Below the pieces are notes generated by a model, which searched no databases, had not been told where the DNA came from, and was given only the letters and a program-made list of their open reading frames with translations. DNA of 64,000 nt from an uncultured Paracoccaceae bacterium (GTDB lineage: Bacteria > Pseudomonadota > Alphaproteobacteria > Rhodobacterales > Rhodobacteraceae), in the NCBI GenBank assembly GCA_945952025.1, contig CAMFGW010000009.1, positions 1-64,000 on the forward strand. The letters are read 5' to 3'. Shown here one piece after another: positions 26,145 through 34,788 of this stretch. A program made the translations under genes and the position numbers. Position 1 is the stretch's first letter. The number at the start of each line of letters is the position of its first letter.

Positions 26145-27296
26145 GTGCGGGACCCGATTTTGACGCTTTTTCGCAGCCCATTGGCGAAGCCTTTCGCCGC
26201 CCTGACGCTCGTCGCAGCGCTCGTCGCCTGCGGCCTGCCGCGCTCCGGCCCGAAGAAGAGCGAGATCCTTGCCAGTTCCGTGACGGCCAAGGGCGATACC
26301 TTCATCGTGCCGGTCGATCATCGGGTGGCCACGATCGCCTCGAAGAATGTGCCGATCGGCTTTGGCCGGTCGTTCCGCGATGCCGGGCTTCTGGGGTCCG
26401 ACGTGATCCGGCCCGGCGACAAGCTGGTGCTTCGGGTCTGGGAAAACGTCGACCAGGGTCTTCTGGCCAAGCCCGGCCAGACGGTGACCCCCCTGACCGA
26501 CATACAGGTGGACGGCGACGGCTTCATCTTCGTGCCCTATGCGGGCCGGGTGAAGGCGGCGGGCAACTCGCCTGACGCGCTGCGCCGGATCATCACCGAA
26601 AAGCTCGGCTCGCAGACGCCCGACCCGCAGGTCGAGGTGGCGCGCGCGGCGGGCGACGGGGCGACAGTGTCGGTCGCGGGCGACATCGGCGGCCAAGGCG
26701 TCTATCCGATCGAACGGCCGACGCGGACGCTGTCGGCGATGCTGGCGCGCGCGGGCGGAATCGTCGGCGATCCGCAGGTGGCGCAGGTCACCGTGACGCG
26801 CGGCGGCAAGGCCGGCACGGCGCGGCTGAATGACATCTACGAAAACCCGGCGATGGACATCCCCCTGCGGCCGGGCGACATCATCCTGGTGCAGAACGAC
26901 CCGCGTAACTTCACCTCGCTCGGCGCGCTCGGCAGCCAGACGCGGGTCAAGTTCACCTCTGCGAACATGAGCGCGATCGAGGCGATCGCCCAGGTCGGTG
27001 GCCTGGCGACCAATTCGGCCGACCCGACCGGGGTCTTCATCCTGCGCGACGAGCGGGCGGATGTGGTCAACAGCCTCATGGGCCGGACGGACCTGAAGGG
27101 CACGCAGCGCGTGGCCTATGTGCTGAACCTGACCGAGCCCGACGGGCTTTTCAACGCGCGCGACTTCCTCATCCACGACGGCGACACGATCTATGTGACC
27201 GAAGCGCCCTATGTTTCGTGGCAAAAGAGCCTGTCGGTCGTGACCGGCGCAACCGCGTCGGCCCATTCCCTGACTCAAGCCGTCACTGGCAAGTGA
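26145..27296 (+). CDS. Wza/KpsD-type polysaccharide export lipoprotein
   Basis: 383-residue outer-membrane export protein. An N-terminal signal ends in the lipobox LVAC with the acylated Cys at residue 29. The poly-export domain contains GDKLVLRVWEN and GFIFVPYAGRVKAAG; SLBB-like repeats follow (VSVAGDIGGQGVYPIERPTRTLSAMLARAGGI and a second copy near VKFTSANMSAIEAIAQVGGL). Such proteins form the octameric channel for capsule export. It starts at GTG, lies 45 nt after kpsS, and its stop overlaps the kpsC GTG start (GTGA). Confidence 0.88.
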   Translation: MRDPILTLFRSPLAKPFAALTLVAALVACGLPRSGPKKSEILASSVTAKGDTFIVPVDHRVATIASKNVPIGFGRSFRDAGLLGSDVIRPGDKLVLRVWENVDQGLLAKPGQTVTPLTDIQVDGDGFIFVPYAGRVKAAGNSPDALRRIITEKLGSQTPDPQVEVARAAGDGATVSVAGDIGGQGVYPIERPTRTLSAMLARAGGIVGDPQVAQVTVTRGGKAGTARLNDIYENPAMDIPLRPGDIILVQNDPRNFTSLGALGSQTRVKFTSANMSAIEAIAQVGGLATNSADPTGVFILRDERADVVNSLMGRTDLKGTQRVAYVLNLTEPDGLFNARDFLIHDGDTIYVTEAPYVSWQKSLSVVTGATASAHSLTQAVTGK

Positions 27297-29353
27297 GCGG
27301 CAAGCCGGCGGAACGCCAGCGGCTTTACGTCTATAACGGCGGGTTCCTGAACCCCCGGCTCCGGCGCATCCTGACGCTGGCCGGCTACGACCTGCGGCTC
27401 GGCGCGCCGGTCGGGCCGGACGATGCGGTGGCGGTCTGGGGCCAGAGCCCGACCGCGCCAAGGGGCGAGGCGGTCGCGGCGCTGACCGGGCGGCCGGTGG
27501 TGCGGATCGAGGATGCCTTCCTGCGCTCGATCCGCACGGGACGCGAGGGGGCGCCGCCGGGCGGCCTGCTGATCGATCGGTCGGGGGTTCACTTCGACCC
27601 AGCGCAAGTCTCTGATCTGGAACGGCTTCTGGCCACGCATCCCCTGGATGACACGGCGCTTCTGAACCGGGCGCGGGTCGCGATGGCGCGGATGCAGGCG
27701 GCGCATCTGTCGAAATATTCGGCCTTCGACCTGACGCTCGCCCCGCCCGGGCCGGGCTATGTCCTTCTGATCGACCAGACGCGGGGCGATGCCTCGATCC
27801 GGGCGAGCGGGGCGACAGCGGCGACGATGCGCGAGATGTTCTTTGCCGCGCGCGACGATCATCCGAACACCCGCATCGTCATCCGCACCCACCCCGAAAC
27901 CGACGCGGGCGCACGGCCCGGCCATTTCGGGCCGGAAGATGCCAACGGCGCGATGGGGCCGGTCCAGCTGTCCTCCGCCGCGATCAGCCCCTGGCGGATG
28001 CTCGAAGGCGCGGTCGCGGTCTATACGCTCTCGTCGCAGATGGGGTTCGAGGCGATCCTGGCCGGGCACAGGCCGCAGGTCTTCGGCCAGCCCTTCTATG
28101 CCGGCTGGGGCCTCAGCGAGGACCGCCACCCCCTGCCCCGCCGTCACCGGAAGTTGACGCGGGCCCAGCTTTTTGCCGCGGCGATGATCCTTTATCCGAC
28201 CTGGTACGACCCGGTGCGCGACCGGCTCTGCACGCTCGAGGAACGGTTCGACCAGACCGAGGCCGAGGTGCGCGCCTTCCGCGAGGACCGGCGCGGCCAT
28301 CTGGCGGTGGGCGTGCGGGCCTGGAAGCGGGGCCGGGTGCAGGAGATGTTTGGGGGCGAAAGGCCGGTGCGCTTTGCCCCCGCCCGTGCGCGGCCCGGCG
28401 CCGTCGCGGCGCGCGCGCGGGCCGAGGGGCGCGGGCTTCTGGTCTGGGGCGGCATGGCCGTGGCGGCGGACGCGCCCCATGTCCTCAGGATCGAGGACGG
28501 CTTCCTGCGCTCGCGTGGCCTTGGCGCCGCGCTGGTGCCACCCCTGTCGCTGGTGACGGACGACGAGGGTTTGCCGTCCGATCCCCGCACCCCGAGCCGG
28601 TTCGAGGCGCTGGTGGCCGCAGGCCCGCCGCCGGGCGGCGAGGAACGCGCCGAACGGCTGGTCGCGCGGATCGTCGCCGGGGCCTTCAGCAAATACAACC
28701 TGCCCGCCCCCGCACTGCCGCCCCTGCCCGACGACGGCCGCCCGCGCATCCTGGTGCCGGGCCAGGTCGAGGATGACGCCAGCGTGCGGTACGGGGCCGG
28801 TCCCGTCGCCACCAATCGCGCCCTGCTGGCCGAGGTGCGGGCGCTCAACCCCGGTGCGCTGATCCTCTGGAAGCCGCACCCGGACGTGGCCGCGGGCCTG
28901 CGTCCCGGCGCGATCGACTGGGCCGAGGCGCGGGCCTGGGCGGATGTCGAGGTGCCGCCGGGCGATCCGGTGTCCGTGCTGGGATTGGTCGACCGGGTCT
29001 GGACCATGACATCGACCCTTGGGTTCGAGGCCCTGTTGCGCGGCGTGCCCGTCACCTGCCTGGGTGCGCCGTTCTATGCGGGCTGGGGCCTTACGACCGA
29101 CCTTTGGCCCCCGCCCGGCCGGCGGCGCGCGCGTCCGACACTCGCAGCCCTTGCCCATGCCTGCCTGATCGGCGCGCCGCGCTATTTCGACCCGGTCAGC
29201 CGCCGCCCCTGCCCGCCCGAGGTGATCCTCGACCGGCTGGAACGCAGCGAACTGCCGCAGGCGGGCACGGGGCTTCGGCTTCTGTCAAAGGCGCAAGGGT
29301 GGTTTGCGGGTCAGGCCTGGCTCTGGCGTCAGGGCCGGGTCCAGAGGCTGTAG
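27293..29353 (+). CDS. kpsC: KpsC-type tandem beta-Kdo transferase
   Basis: 686-residue capsule protein consisting of two homologous halves, as in KpsC where one half makes beta-2,4 and the other beta-2,7 Kdo linkages. Repeated signatures are RIEDAFLRSI / RIEDGFLRSRGLG, DQTRGDASIRASGA / GQVEDDASVRYGAG, RTHPETDAGARPG / WKPHPDVAAGLRPG, and GQPFYAGWGLSED / GAPFYAGWGLTTD. Both halves keep these motifs, so both are probably active. It is translationally coupled to the export lipoprotein. Its 3' end overlaps the convergent ribD end by 25 nt. Confidence 0.92.
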   Translation: MSGKPAERQRLYVYNGGFLNPRLRRILTLAGYDLRLGAPVGPDDAVAVWGQSPTAPRGEAVAALTGRPVVRIEDAFLRSIRTGREGAPPGGLLIDRSGVHFDPAQVSDLERLLATHPLDDTALLNRARVAMARMQAAHLSKYSAFDLTLAPPGPGYVLLIDQTRGDASIRASGATAATMREMFFAARDDHPNTRIVIRTHPETDAGARPGHFGPEDANGAMGPVQLSSAAISPWRMLEGAVAVYTLSSQMGFEAILAGHRPQVFGQPFYAGWGLSEDRHPLPRRHRKLTRAQLFAAAMILYPTWYDPVRDRLCTLEERFDQTEAEVRAFREDRRGHLAVGVRAWKRGRVQEMFGGERPVRFAPARARPGAVAARARAEGRGLLVWGGMAVAADAPHVLRIEDGFLRSRGLGAALVPPLSLVTDDEGLPSDPRTPSRFEALVAAGPPPGGEERAERLVARIVAGAFSKYNLPAPALPPLPDDGRPRILVPGQVEDDASVRYGAGPVATNRALLAEVRALNPGALILWKPHPDVAAGLRPGAIDWAEARAWADVEVPPGDPVSVLGLVDRVWTMTSTLGFEALLRGVPVTCLGAPFYAGWGLTTDLWPPPGRRRARPTLAALAHACLIGAPRYFDPVSRRPCPPEVILDRLERSELPQAGTGLRLLSKAQGWFAGQAWLWRQGRVQRL

Positions 29354-30426
29354 AGGTCCCCGCCTACCGGGCGGCTGTCGATGAGCCGGAAGCGTGGCGC
29401 GTCGGCCAGCCGGTCAAGGTGCAAGGCGCTAACGGCGGCTCGGGCGTCGGCGCCGAGCGCGAGGCCGGCCTGGAACAGCACCAGATCGTCGACCAGACCG
29501 GCGGCAAGTAGCGAGGCGGCAAGCGTCCCGCCCCCCTCGCAATAGACCCGCGTCAGGCCTGCGGTTCCGAGCCTTGCCAGAAGTGCCGCCGGATCAAGAC
29601 CGCCTTCCGCCTCTGGCACCTCGAAAAGCTGCGCACCCGTTGCCGACCATCCGGCGCGGGCGCTTTCAGGGGCCGAGGGCCCATGGACCAGCCACAGCGG
29701 CACCTCGCGCGCGCTCTGGCCAAGTGCTGCCCCGGGGTCGAGGTCCAGCCCGCGCGAGGCGACGATGCGGACCGGCTGGCGAATGGCCCCGAGCCCGCGC
29801 ACGGTCAGCAAGGGATTGTCGGCCCGTGCGGTGCCCCCGCCGATCAGGACCGCGTCATGGCGGGCGCGCTGGCCATGGACCATGGCGCGCGCCTCGGGCC
29901 CGGTGATCCAGCGGCTTTCGCCCGAAGCCGTGCCGATCCGTCCGTCAAGGCTCGTGGCGAGCTTCAGGGTCAGCATCGGCCGCCCGGCGGTCAGGCGCAG
30001 GAGGAACCCGCGTTGCAGGCGGCGGGCGGCGTCCGCGCCCTGCCCCACCTCGACCGCCAAGCCCGCGTCCCGCAATATCGCATGGCCGCGCCCGGCGACA
30101 CGGGGGTCGGGGTCCTGCAGTGCGCTTACCACCCGCGCGACGCCGGCTTGCTCAAGCGCCACCGTGCAAGGTCCTGTCTTGCCGGTATGGGCGCAGGGTT
30201 CCAGCGTGACGTAGGCCGTCGCCCCGCGCGCCTGCCCCCCGGCCTGCGTCAGCGCCACCACCTCGGCATGGGGCCGCCCGCCCGGCTGGGTCCAGCCGCG
30301 CCCGACGATGCGGCCGCCCGCCACGATCACGCAGCCAACGGCCGGATTGGGCCAGACGTTGCCCAGCCCCCGCGCCGAAAGCGCGAGCGCCAGGTCCATG
30401 AAGCGCCGGTCGTCCTCGGCGCTCAC
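29329..30426 (-). CDS. ribD: Bifunctional pyrimidine deaminase/reductase RibD
   Basis: 365 residues catalysing two successive steps of riboflavin synthesis. The N-terminal deaminase (1-145) has the zinc motifs [10 protein letters not shown] and [20 protein letters not shown]. The C-terminal reductase (150-365) has [45 protein letters not shown] and [14 protein letters not shown]. It begins with GTG, overlapping the nrdR stop by 4 nt. Confidence 0.95.
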   Translation of the reverse strand: MSAEDDRRFMDLALALSARGLGNVWPNPAVGCVIVAGGRIVGRGWTQPGGRPHAEVVALTQAGGQARGATAYVTLEPCAHTGKTGPCTVALEQAGVARVVSALQDPDPRVAGRGHAILRDAGLAVEVGQGADAARRLQRGFLLRLTAGRPMLTLKLATSLDGRIGTASGESRWITGPEARAMVHGQRARHDAVLIGGGTARADNPLLTVRGLGAIRQPVRIVASRGLDLDPGAALGQSAREVPLWLVHGPSAPESARAGWSATGAQLFEVPEAEGGLDPAALLARLGTAGLTRVYCEGGGTLAASLLAAGLVDDLVLFQAGLALGADARAAVSALHLDRLADAPRFRLIDSRPVGGDLYSLWTRP

Positions 30427-30890
30427 TCCTCGGAGGTGGCCGAGGGGCGAAGCTCGGACACGAACTTGTCGAAGTCGTCGGCGGCCTGGAAGTTCTTGTA
30501 AACGCTCGCAAAGCGCACATAGGCCACGGTGTCGATCCGCGCGAGGCTTTCCATCACGATCTCGCCGATGGTCTTCGACGGGATGTCGGTCTCGCCCAGG
30601 CTTTCAAGCCGACGCACGATGCCGGAAATCATCTGGTCGATGCGCTCGGGGTCGACGGGGCGCTTCTGCATGGCGATGCGGATCGAGCGTTCGAGCTTCG
30701 AGCGGTCGAACTCCTCGCGCTTGCCGGATGACTTGATCACCACGAGGTCGCGCAACTGGACCCGTTCGTAGGTGGTGAAACGGCCGCCGCAGGCCGGACA
30801 AAAGCGGCGCCGGCGGATCGAGACGTGATCCTCTGCCGGGCGGCTGTCCTTCACCTGTGTGTCGACGTTTCCGCAAAACGGACAGCGCAT
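30423..30890 (-). CDS. nrdR: Transcriptional repressor NrdR
   Basis: 155-residue repressor of ribonucleotide reductase genes. The N-terminal zinc ribbon has CPFCG at residues 3-7 and [12 protein letters not shown] at 31-42. The ATP-cone domain (about 49-139) has [27 protein letters not shown]. The start MRCPFC has GGGAG upstream; longer frames read into G+C-rich junk. It is coupled to ribD as in most alphaproteobacteria. Confidence 0.96.
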   Translation of the reverse strand: MRCPFCGNVDTQVKDSRPAEDHVSIRRRRFCPACGGRFTTYERVQLRDLVVIKSSGKREEFDRSKLERSIRIAMQKRPVDPERIDQMISGIVRRLESLGETDIPSKTIGEIVMESLARIDTVAYVRFASVYKNFQAADDFDKFVSELRPSATSEE

Positions 30891-30966
30891 TCCCTGCTCC
30901 CAAAATGCCCCGATAACGCTACGACTATAGGGGGCCACCCACGGCGGGGGTAGCGGCAAAATTCCG

Positions 30967-30982
30967 CCCCCAGATTTGGGGG
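30967..30982 (-). terminator. Hairpin downstream of the DUF616 gene
   Basis: CCCCCA-GATT-TGGGGG forms a 6-bp stem with a 4-nt loop, flanked by A-rich DNA on the plus side and GGAATTTTG on the minus side. It could end transcripts of the transporter operon about 60 nt past the DUF616 stop. The stretch up to nrdR (30891-31039) holds only this, the tandem repeats below and the nrdR upstream region. Confidence 0.5.
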
Positions 30983-30994
30983 AAAACTGTGGCG

Positions 30995-31043
30995 GCAAAG
31001 ACTCAGGCAAAGACTCAGGCCGGGACTCAGGCCGGAACCTCAG
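30995..31043. repeat. Four tandem 12-bp repeats at the end of the DUF616 gene
   Basis: Units are GCAAAGACTCAG (twice, identical), GCCGGGACTCAG and GCCGGAACCTCAG, the last covering the DUF616 stop codon. The array is too short and spacer-free to be CRISPR. Decay from one side suggests recent slippage growth. Confidence 0.85.
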
Positions 31044-31795
31044 CGGCCGAGCGCCCGACGCAGGCGGTGATAGAGCGCGCGCGCGGCCTGATAGGTGCGG
31101 TGTTTGCGGTGGAAGTCCGGCTGGCGGCTGGCGCGGTCGATGCGGTCGTGCTGGACCGTCTCGCGCCAGTCGAGCGTGGCGAAGGTTTCGTAGCGCAGGG
31201 CCAGTTTCCAGGCGAGGTAGGGGAACGAGATCTGGTCGCGGCGGGAATAGCGGCGGACATGATCGTACCATTCCTCGCCGAAGCGCATCAGGTCGGGGTC
31301 GCCATGCCGGCGCAGGATCAGGTGGCCTTCGATCAGGCCGGTGTGGGCGGGCATCCCCTCTGCCCGGTAGGTGCGTTCGCGTTCCTTCAGGATGGCGTAG
31401 TCGTCCAGGCCGTTTTCCCAGCAGGTCTGCAGCTCGGCATAGACATCGTCGCGGGCGAAATGCGGAAAGGCGAAGAAACCGGCATCGGACTGGGCCTCAG
31501 CGGCCGCCAGAACCTGAAGCGGGTCGCGCTTCAGGCGGGACTTGTTGTCGACCCAGAGCGACCAGCCCGGCCCAAGATAGCGGTGGGGCATCAGCTTCGC
31601 GCGGCGCGACGCGCGCGAGGGATCGAGGCCGTCGAGAGGGTCCAGGATGCGCTCGACTCCCTGCCCGAAGACGGACGGATCAAGGTCGGCACGGTCGGTG
31701 AAGACCAGCCGCCGGACGTTGGAAAAGCCGCCGAACACATCCGGGTTCGGCGGCTCTTTCTGGCCGTAAAGCGCTGTGTAGAGCGTAAGTGTCAC
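31040..31795 (-). CDS. DUF616 glycosyltransferase-like protein
   Basis: 251 residues of the DUF616 (TOD1/MUCI70-like) glycosyltransferase family. Visible segments are [12 protein letters not shown] at the start, [34 protein letters not shown] (DxD-like region), [11 protein letters not shown] and [27 protein letters not shown]. The GTG start overlaps the stop of the upstream ABC permease by 4 nt, so it is translated as the last gene of a polyamine-type transporter operon. That pairing is odd, and the acceptor cannot be inferred. Confidence 0.8.
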   Translation of the reverse strand: MTLTLYTALYGQKEPPNPDVFGGFSNVRRLVFTDRADLDPSVFGQGVERILDPLDGLDPSRASRRAKLMPHRYLGPGWSLWVDNKSRLKRDPLQVLAAAEAQSDAGFFAFPHFARDDVYAELQTCWENGLDDYAILKERERTYRAEGMPAHTGLIEGHLILRRHGDPDLMRFGEEWYDHVRRYSRRDQISFPYLAWKLALRYETFATLDWRETVQHDRIDRASRQPDFHRKHRTYQAARALYHRLRRALGR

Positions 31796-32643
31796 GGGAT
31801 CAGGGCCAACTCCGCCGCCGCTTCGGCCCGCCGCGCCTCTGCCTCGCGCGCCTGTTCCACCCTCACCCGCGCGCGCCGACGCCATTCGTAGATGAGCGCG
31901 AGCCCGAGCGTGGTGACGATCAGGAGGAAGGCCAGCGCGTTGATCGACGGCGTGATCCCGGACCGGACCTTGGAGAAGACATAGACGGTCAGCGTGTTCG
32001 AGGTGCCGCGCGTGAAGAGGGTGATGTTGAAGTTTTCGATCGACTGGAAGAAGGCGATGGCAGCGCCGGCCCCGATCGCGGGATAGAGGTGGGGCAGCAG
32101 CACCCGGCGCAGGACCTGCGGATGGGTGGCGCCCAGATCGAGCGCGGCCTCTTCAAGGTTCGTGTCGAAGCTTTGCAGCCGCGCCAGCACCAGCAGCATG
32201 ACGAAGGCCGCGATGTAGCTGACCTGGCCGAGCGCCGACAGATGCAGGCCCGTCGGCACGTGGAGCTTGTTCCAGAAGAGGATGGTCGAGATGCCGATCA
32301 CCGCGCCGGGGGCCAGGATCGGCGCGACCATGACGCCGTAAAGCACTGACCGGGTGCGCCCCGAGATCGAATTGACGACGATGGCGGCCGCCGTCCCGAT
32401 CGGCACCGCCAGCACGACCACGGCCAGTGCGACAAGGATCGTGTTGCGGAACGAGGTCCAGAGCGTGTCGTCGTTCCACAGGTCGATGAACCAGCGGTCG
32501 GTCAGCCCCATCCAGGGGTAGATCGACGGCAGCTTGCTGTCATTGAAGGCCGCGCCGCTCATCACCGCGAGCGGCAACAGCAGGTAAAGCAGGAACGCGG
32601 CCATATAGAGGTTGTAAAAGAAGCGGCGGTTCTTGTCGGTCAT
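31792..32643 (-). CDS. ABC transporter permease, PotC-like
   Basis: 283-residue inner-membrane permease with about six helices. The EAA loop reads NLEEAALDLGATHPQVLRRVLLPHLYPAI, and the preceding Rossmann-free sequence is typical of PotC/YdcV. With the PotB-like permease it forms the channel for a spermidine/putrescine-type solute. The C-terminal 30 residues are charged and Ala/Glu-rich. It is coupled to the DUF616 gene downstream and lies 9 nt after the other permease. Confidence 0.9.
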   Translation of the reverse strand: MTDKNRRFFYNLYMAAFLLYLLLPLAVMSGAAFNDSKLPSIYPWMGLTDRWFIDLWNDDTLWTSFRNTILVALAVVVLAVPIGTAAAIVVNSISGRTRSVLYGVMVAPILAPGAVIGISTILFWNKLHVPTGLHLSALGQVSYIAAFVMLLVLARLQSFDTNLEEAALDLGATHPQVLRRVLLPHLYPAIGAGAAIAFFQSIENFNITLFTRGTSNTLTVYVFSKVRSGITPSINALAFLLIVTTLGLALIYEWRRRARVRVEQAREAEARRAEAAAELALIP

Positions 32644-32652
32644 CGTCGCCCC

Positions 32653-33576
32653 CTATTTCGCAATATCGGTGAGACGCACCTTGAAGACCCACATGACGAG
32701 CGAGACAAACAGGGTGCAAAGCAGCAGGAACAGGAAGGAATAGGCCGCGCCCGAGTTCCAGTCCTGCGCCTCGAGCATCCATTGCTGGATGGTCTGGGTG
32801 AACCAGAGCGAGGTGGGTGAACCCAGAAGCGCCGGCACCAGAAGCGAGCCTGCCGACAGCATGAAGACCATGACCGCGCCAGAGGCGATGCCGGGCTTGG
32901 CATGCGGCAGCACGATCCGCCAGTGCGTGCGCCACCAGGGACTGCCCAGGTCCTGTGCCGCCTCGATCTGGTTGGTGTCCAGCGACTGGATCGCATTGTA
33001 GATCGGAAAGAGCATGAAAAGGACGTAGGTGTAGACCAGCCCGATGATGATGGCGCGGTAGCCCATGATCCAGCGCACGGGCGAGTCGATCACACCCATC
33101 CACAGAAAAACCGCGTTCAGCGGCCCCTTGTAGGCCAGGATGATGAACCAGGCGAAGGCGCGCAGCACCTCGGAGACCCACATCGGCACGAACAGAAGCA
33201 GGAAGAGCGTGGCCAGCGACGTGGGCGCGACGACCTTGGCCAGGTAGAAGGCCAAAGGATAGGCCAGAATGAAGGTGATGAAGGTGACGAGGGTCGAATA
33301 GAAGACCGTTCCGAAGAAGATCTTCACATGGATCGGCACCTGGAAGGTGAAGCCAAGGATATTCGTATCGGTCGCGTTTGCGAAAAACTTCGCATAGTTT
33401 TCAATCGTGTAGATGTCCTTCGGGCCACCGACGTCCACCACGGGAAGATAGGGCCTGAAGCTCGATTCAAAGAGCGTGAGGTTCGGCAGGATGACCAGCA
33501 TCAGAAGCCAGAAGGCGGTCAGGACGATGAAGGCCCCGGTCAGGGTCGGGCCGAAGCGGCGCAAAAGCTCCTGCAT
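32653..33576 (-). CDS. ABC transporter permease, PotB-like
   Basis: 307-residue permease. A first helix lies near residues 15-35, a periplasmic stretch with VDVGGPKDIYTIENYAKFF follows, then five further helices. The EAA motif is NQIEAAQDLGSPWWRTHWRIVLPHAKPGI. This matches PotB/YdcU permeases. It starts 3 nt after the ATPase gene stop. Confidence 0.9.
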   Translation of the reverse strand: MQELLRRFGPTLTGAFIVLTAFWLLMLVILPNLTLFESSFRPYLPVVDVGGPKDIYTIENYAKFFANATDTNILGFTFQVPIHVKIFFGTVFYSTLVTFITFILAYPLAFYLAKVVAPTSLATLFLLLFVPMWVSEVLRAFAWFIILAYKGPLNAVFLWMGVIDSPVRWIMGYRAIIIGLVYTYVLFMLFPIYNAIQSLDTNQIEAAQDLGSPWWRTHWRIVLPHAKPGIASGAVMVFMLSAGSLLVPALLGSPTSLWFTQTIQQWMLEAQDWNSGAAYSFLFLLLCTLFVSLVMWVFKVRLTDIAK

Positions 33577-33579
33577 GGC

Positions 33580-34665
33580 TCAGCCCTTCCGCACGTCGGC
33601 TTCGGGCAGCAGCGCGGCTTTCGCGGCATCGAAGCTCATGTGAAGCTTGGTGCCCTGGGCCGGCAGGCTGGCGGCGCCGTCATTGCGAATCTCGGCCACG
33701 AAATGCTGGCCCTTGTCGCTGATCGCCGTGACAGAGGTGAAGTTGCCCTCGAAGGCCACATCCGTCACGGTGACGGGGACCGAGTTCTGGGCCTCGGCCC
33801 GCTCGCTCAGCCGCATGTCCTCGGGGCGGACGTACAGCTTGACGGACTTGTCGCCGTTTTCGTCCGCCAGCCGGGCGCTGAACGGGCCATGGTCGGTGTC
33901 AAAGAAGGCAACGCCCCCGGCGCTGTCGCGGATCTTGCCCGTCAGGATGTTGTTTTCACCGACGAAGGCCGCAACGAAGCCGTTCGAGGGGTTGTCGTAG
34001 ATGTCGCGGGGCTTGGCGACCTGTTGCAGCCGGCCTTGCGACATGACCCCCACGCGGTCGGACATGGCCAAGGCCTCGCCCTGGTCGTGGGTGATGTAGA
34101 TGAAGGTCACGCCGGTGCGCTTCTGGATCGCACGCAGTTCGGCGCGCATGTGCTGGCGCAGCTTCAGGTCAAGCGCGGACAGGGGCTCGTCCAGCAGCAT
34201 CACCGCCGGTTCGACCGCGAGCGCGCGGGCGATGGCCACGCGCTGTTTCTGGCCGCCTGACAACTGGCTTGGCATCTTGTCGCCCGCTCCGGGCAGGTCC
34301 ACGAGCTTCAGAAGCTCATCCGCCCGCGCGCGCCGCTTGGCCGCGTCGACGCCCCGCACCTCAAGCCCGAAAGCGATGTTTTCCCAAATTTTCATCAGCG
34401 GGAAAAGCGCCAGGTTCTGGAAGATCAGCGCGGTCGGCCGCTGGTTCGGACGCTGGCCCTTCATGTCCTTGTTGCCGATGCGGATCACGCCTTCGGACGG
34501 ATCGGTGAACCCCGAGATCATCCGCAGAATGGTGGTCTTGCCGCAGCCCGAGGGGCCCAGGAAAGAGAAGAACTCGCCCGGCTGAATGTTGACATTCACA
34601 TGATCAACCGCCCGAAACGCGCCGAAATCACAACTCACATCGTCCAGTTCAATCCCGGCGCTCAT
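33580..34665 (-). CDS. ABC transporter ATP-binding protein, PotA-like
   Basis: 361 residues. Walker A is GPSGCGKT (about 37-44), the signature is LSGGQKQRVAIARALAVEP, Walker B is VMLLDEPLSALD, and the switch His is in YITHDQGEALAMSDRVGVM. Residues 240-355 form the TOBE regulatory domain. It powers the transporter encoded around it. An 11-bp hairpin between this gene and the binding-protein gene probably lowers its expression relative to the binding protein. Confidence 0.93.
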   Translation of the reverse strand: MSAGIELDDVSCDFGAFRAVDHVNVNIQPGEFFSFLGPSGCGKTTILRMISGFTDPSEGVIRIGNKDMKGQRPNQRPTALIFQNLALFPLMKIWENIAFGLEVRGVDAAKRRARADELLKLVDLPGAGDKMPSQLSGGQKQRVAIARALAVEPAVMLLDEPLSALDLKLRQHMRAELRAIQKRTGVTFIYITHDQGEALAMSDRVGVMSQGRLQQVAKPRDIYDNPSNGFVAAFVGENNILTGKIRDSAGGVAFFDTDHGPFSARLADENGDKSVKLYVRPEDMRLSERAEAQNSVPVTVTDVAFEGNFTSVTAISDKGQHFVAEIRNDGAASLPAQGTKLHMSFDAAKAALLPEADVRKG

Positions 34666-34733
34666 GGCAGGTTTGTCCCCATCGGTCTGATTATAAAGGA
34701 TATTGTCGGGCGGCGGCTGGCCTGCCCGAAGGG

Positions 34734-34760
34734 GCGCCGGGCGGGCAGACCGCCCGGCGC
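34734..34760 (-). terminator. Intra-operon attenuator hairpin after the binding-protein gene
   Basis: GCGCCGGGCGG pairs perfectly with CCGCCCGGCGC across a five-base loop, with no T-run. It lies about 30 nt past the binding-protein stop and before the ATPase gene. Such stable hairpins commonly protect the binding-protein mRNA and reduce downstream expression. Confidence 0.75.
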
Positions 34761-34788
34761 GAAAGCTGCGTGACGTCAGCCGACGGTC

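Noticed and set aside
30995-31043. CRISPR-like repeats
   Set aside because: The units are 12 bp, directly adjacent and without spacers, and no cas gene is present.
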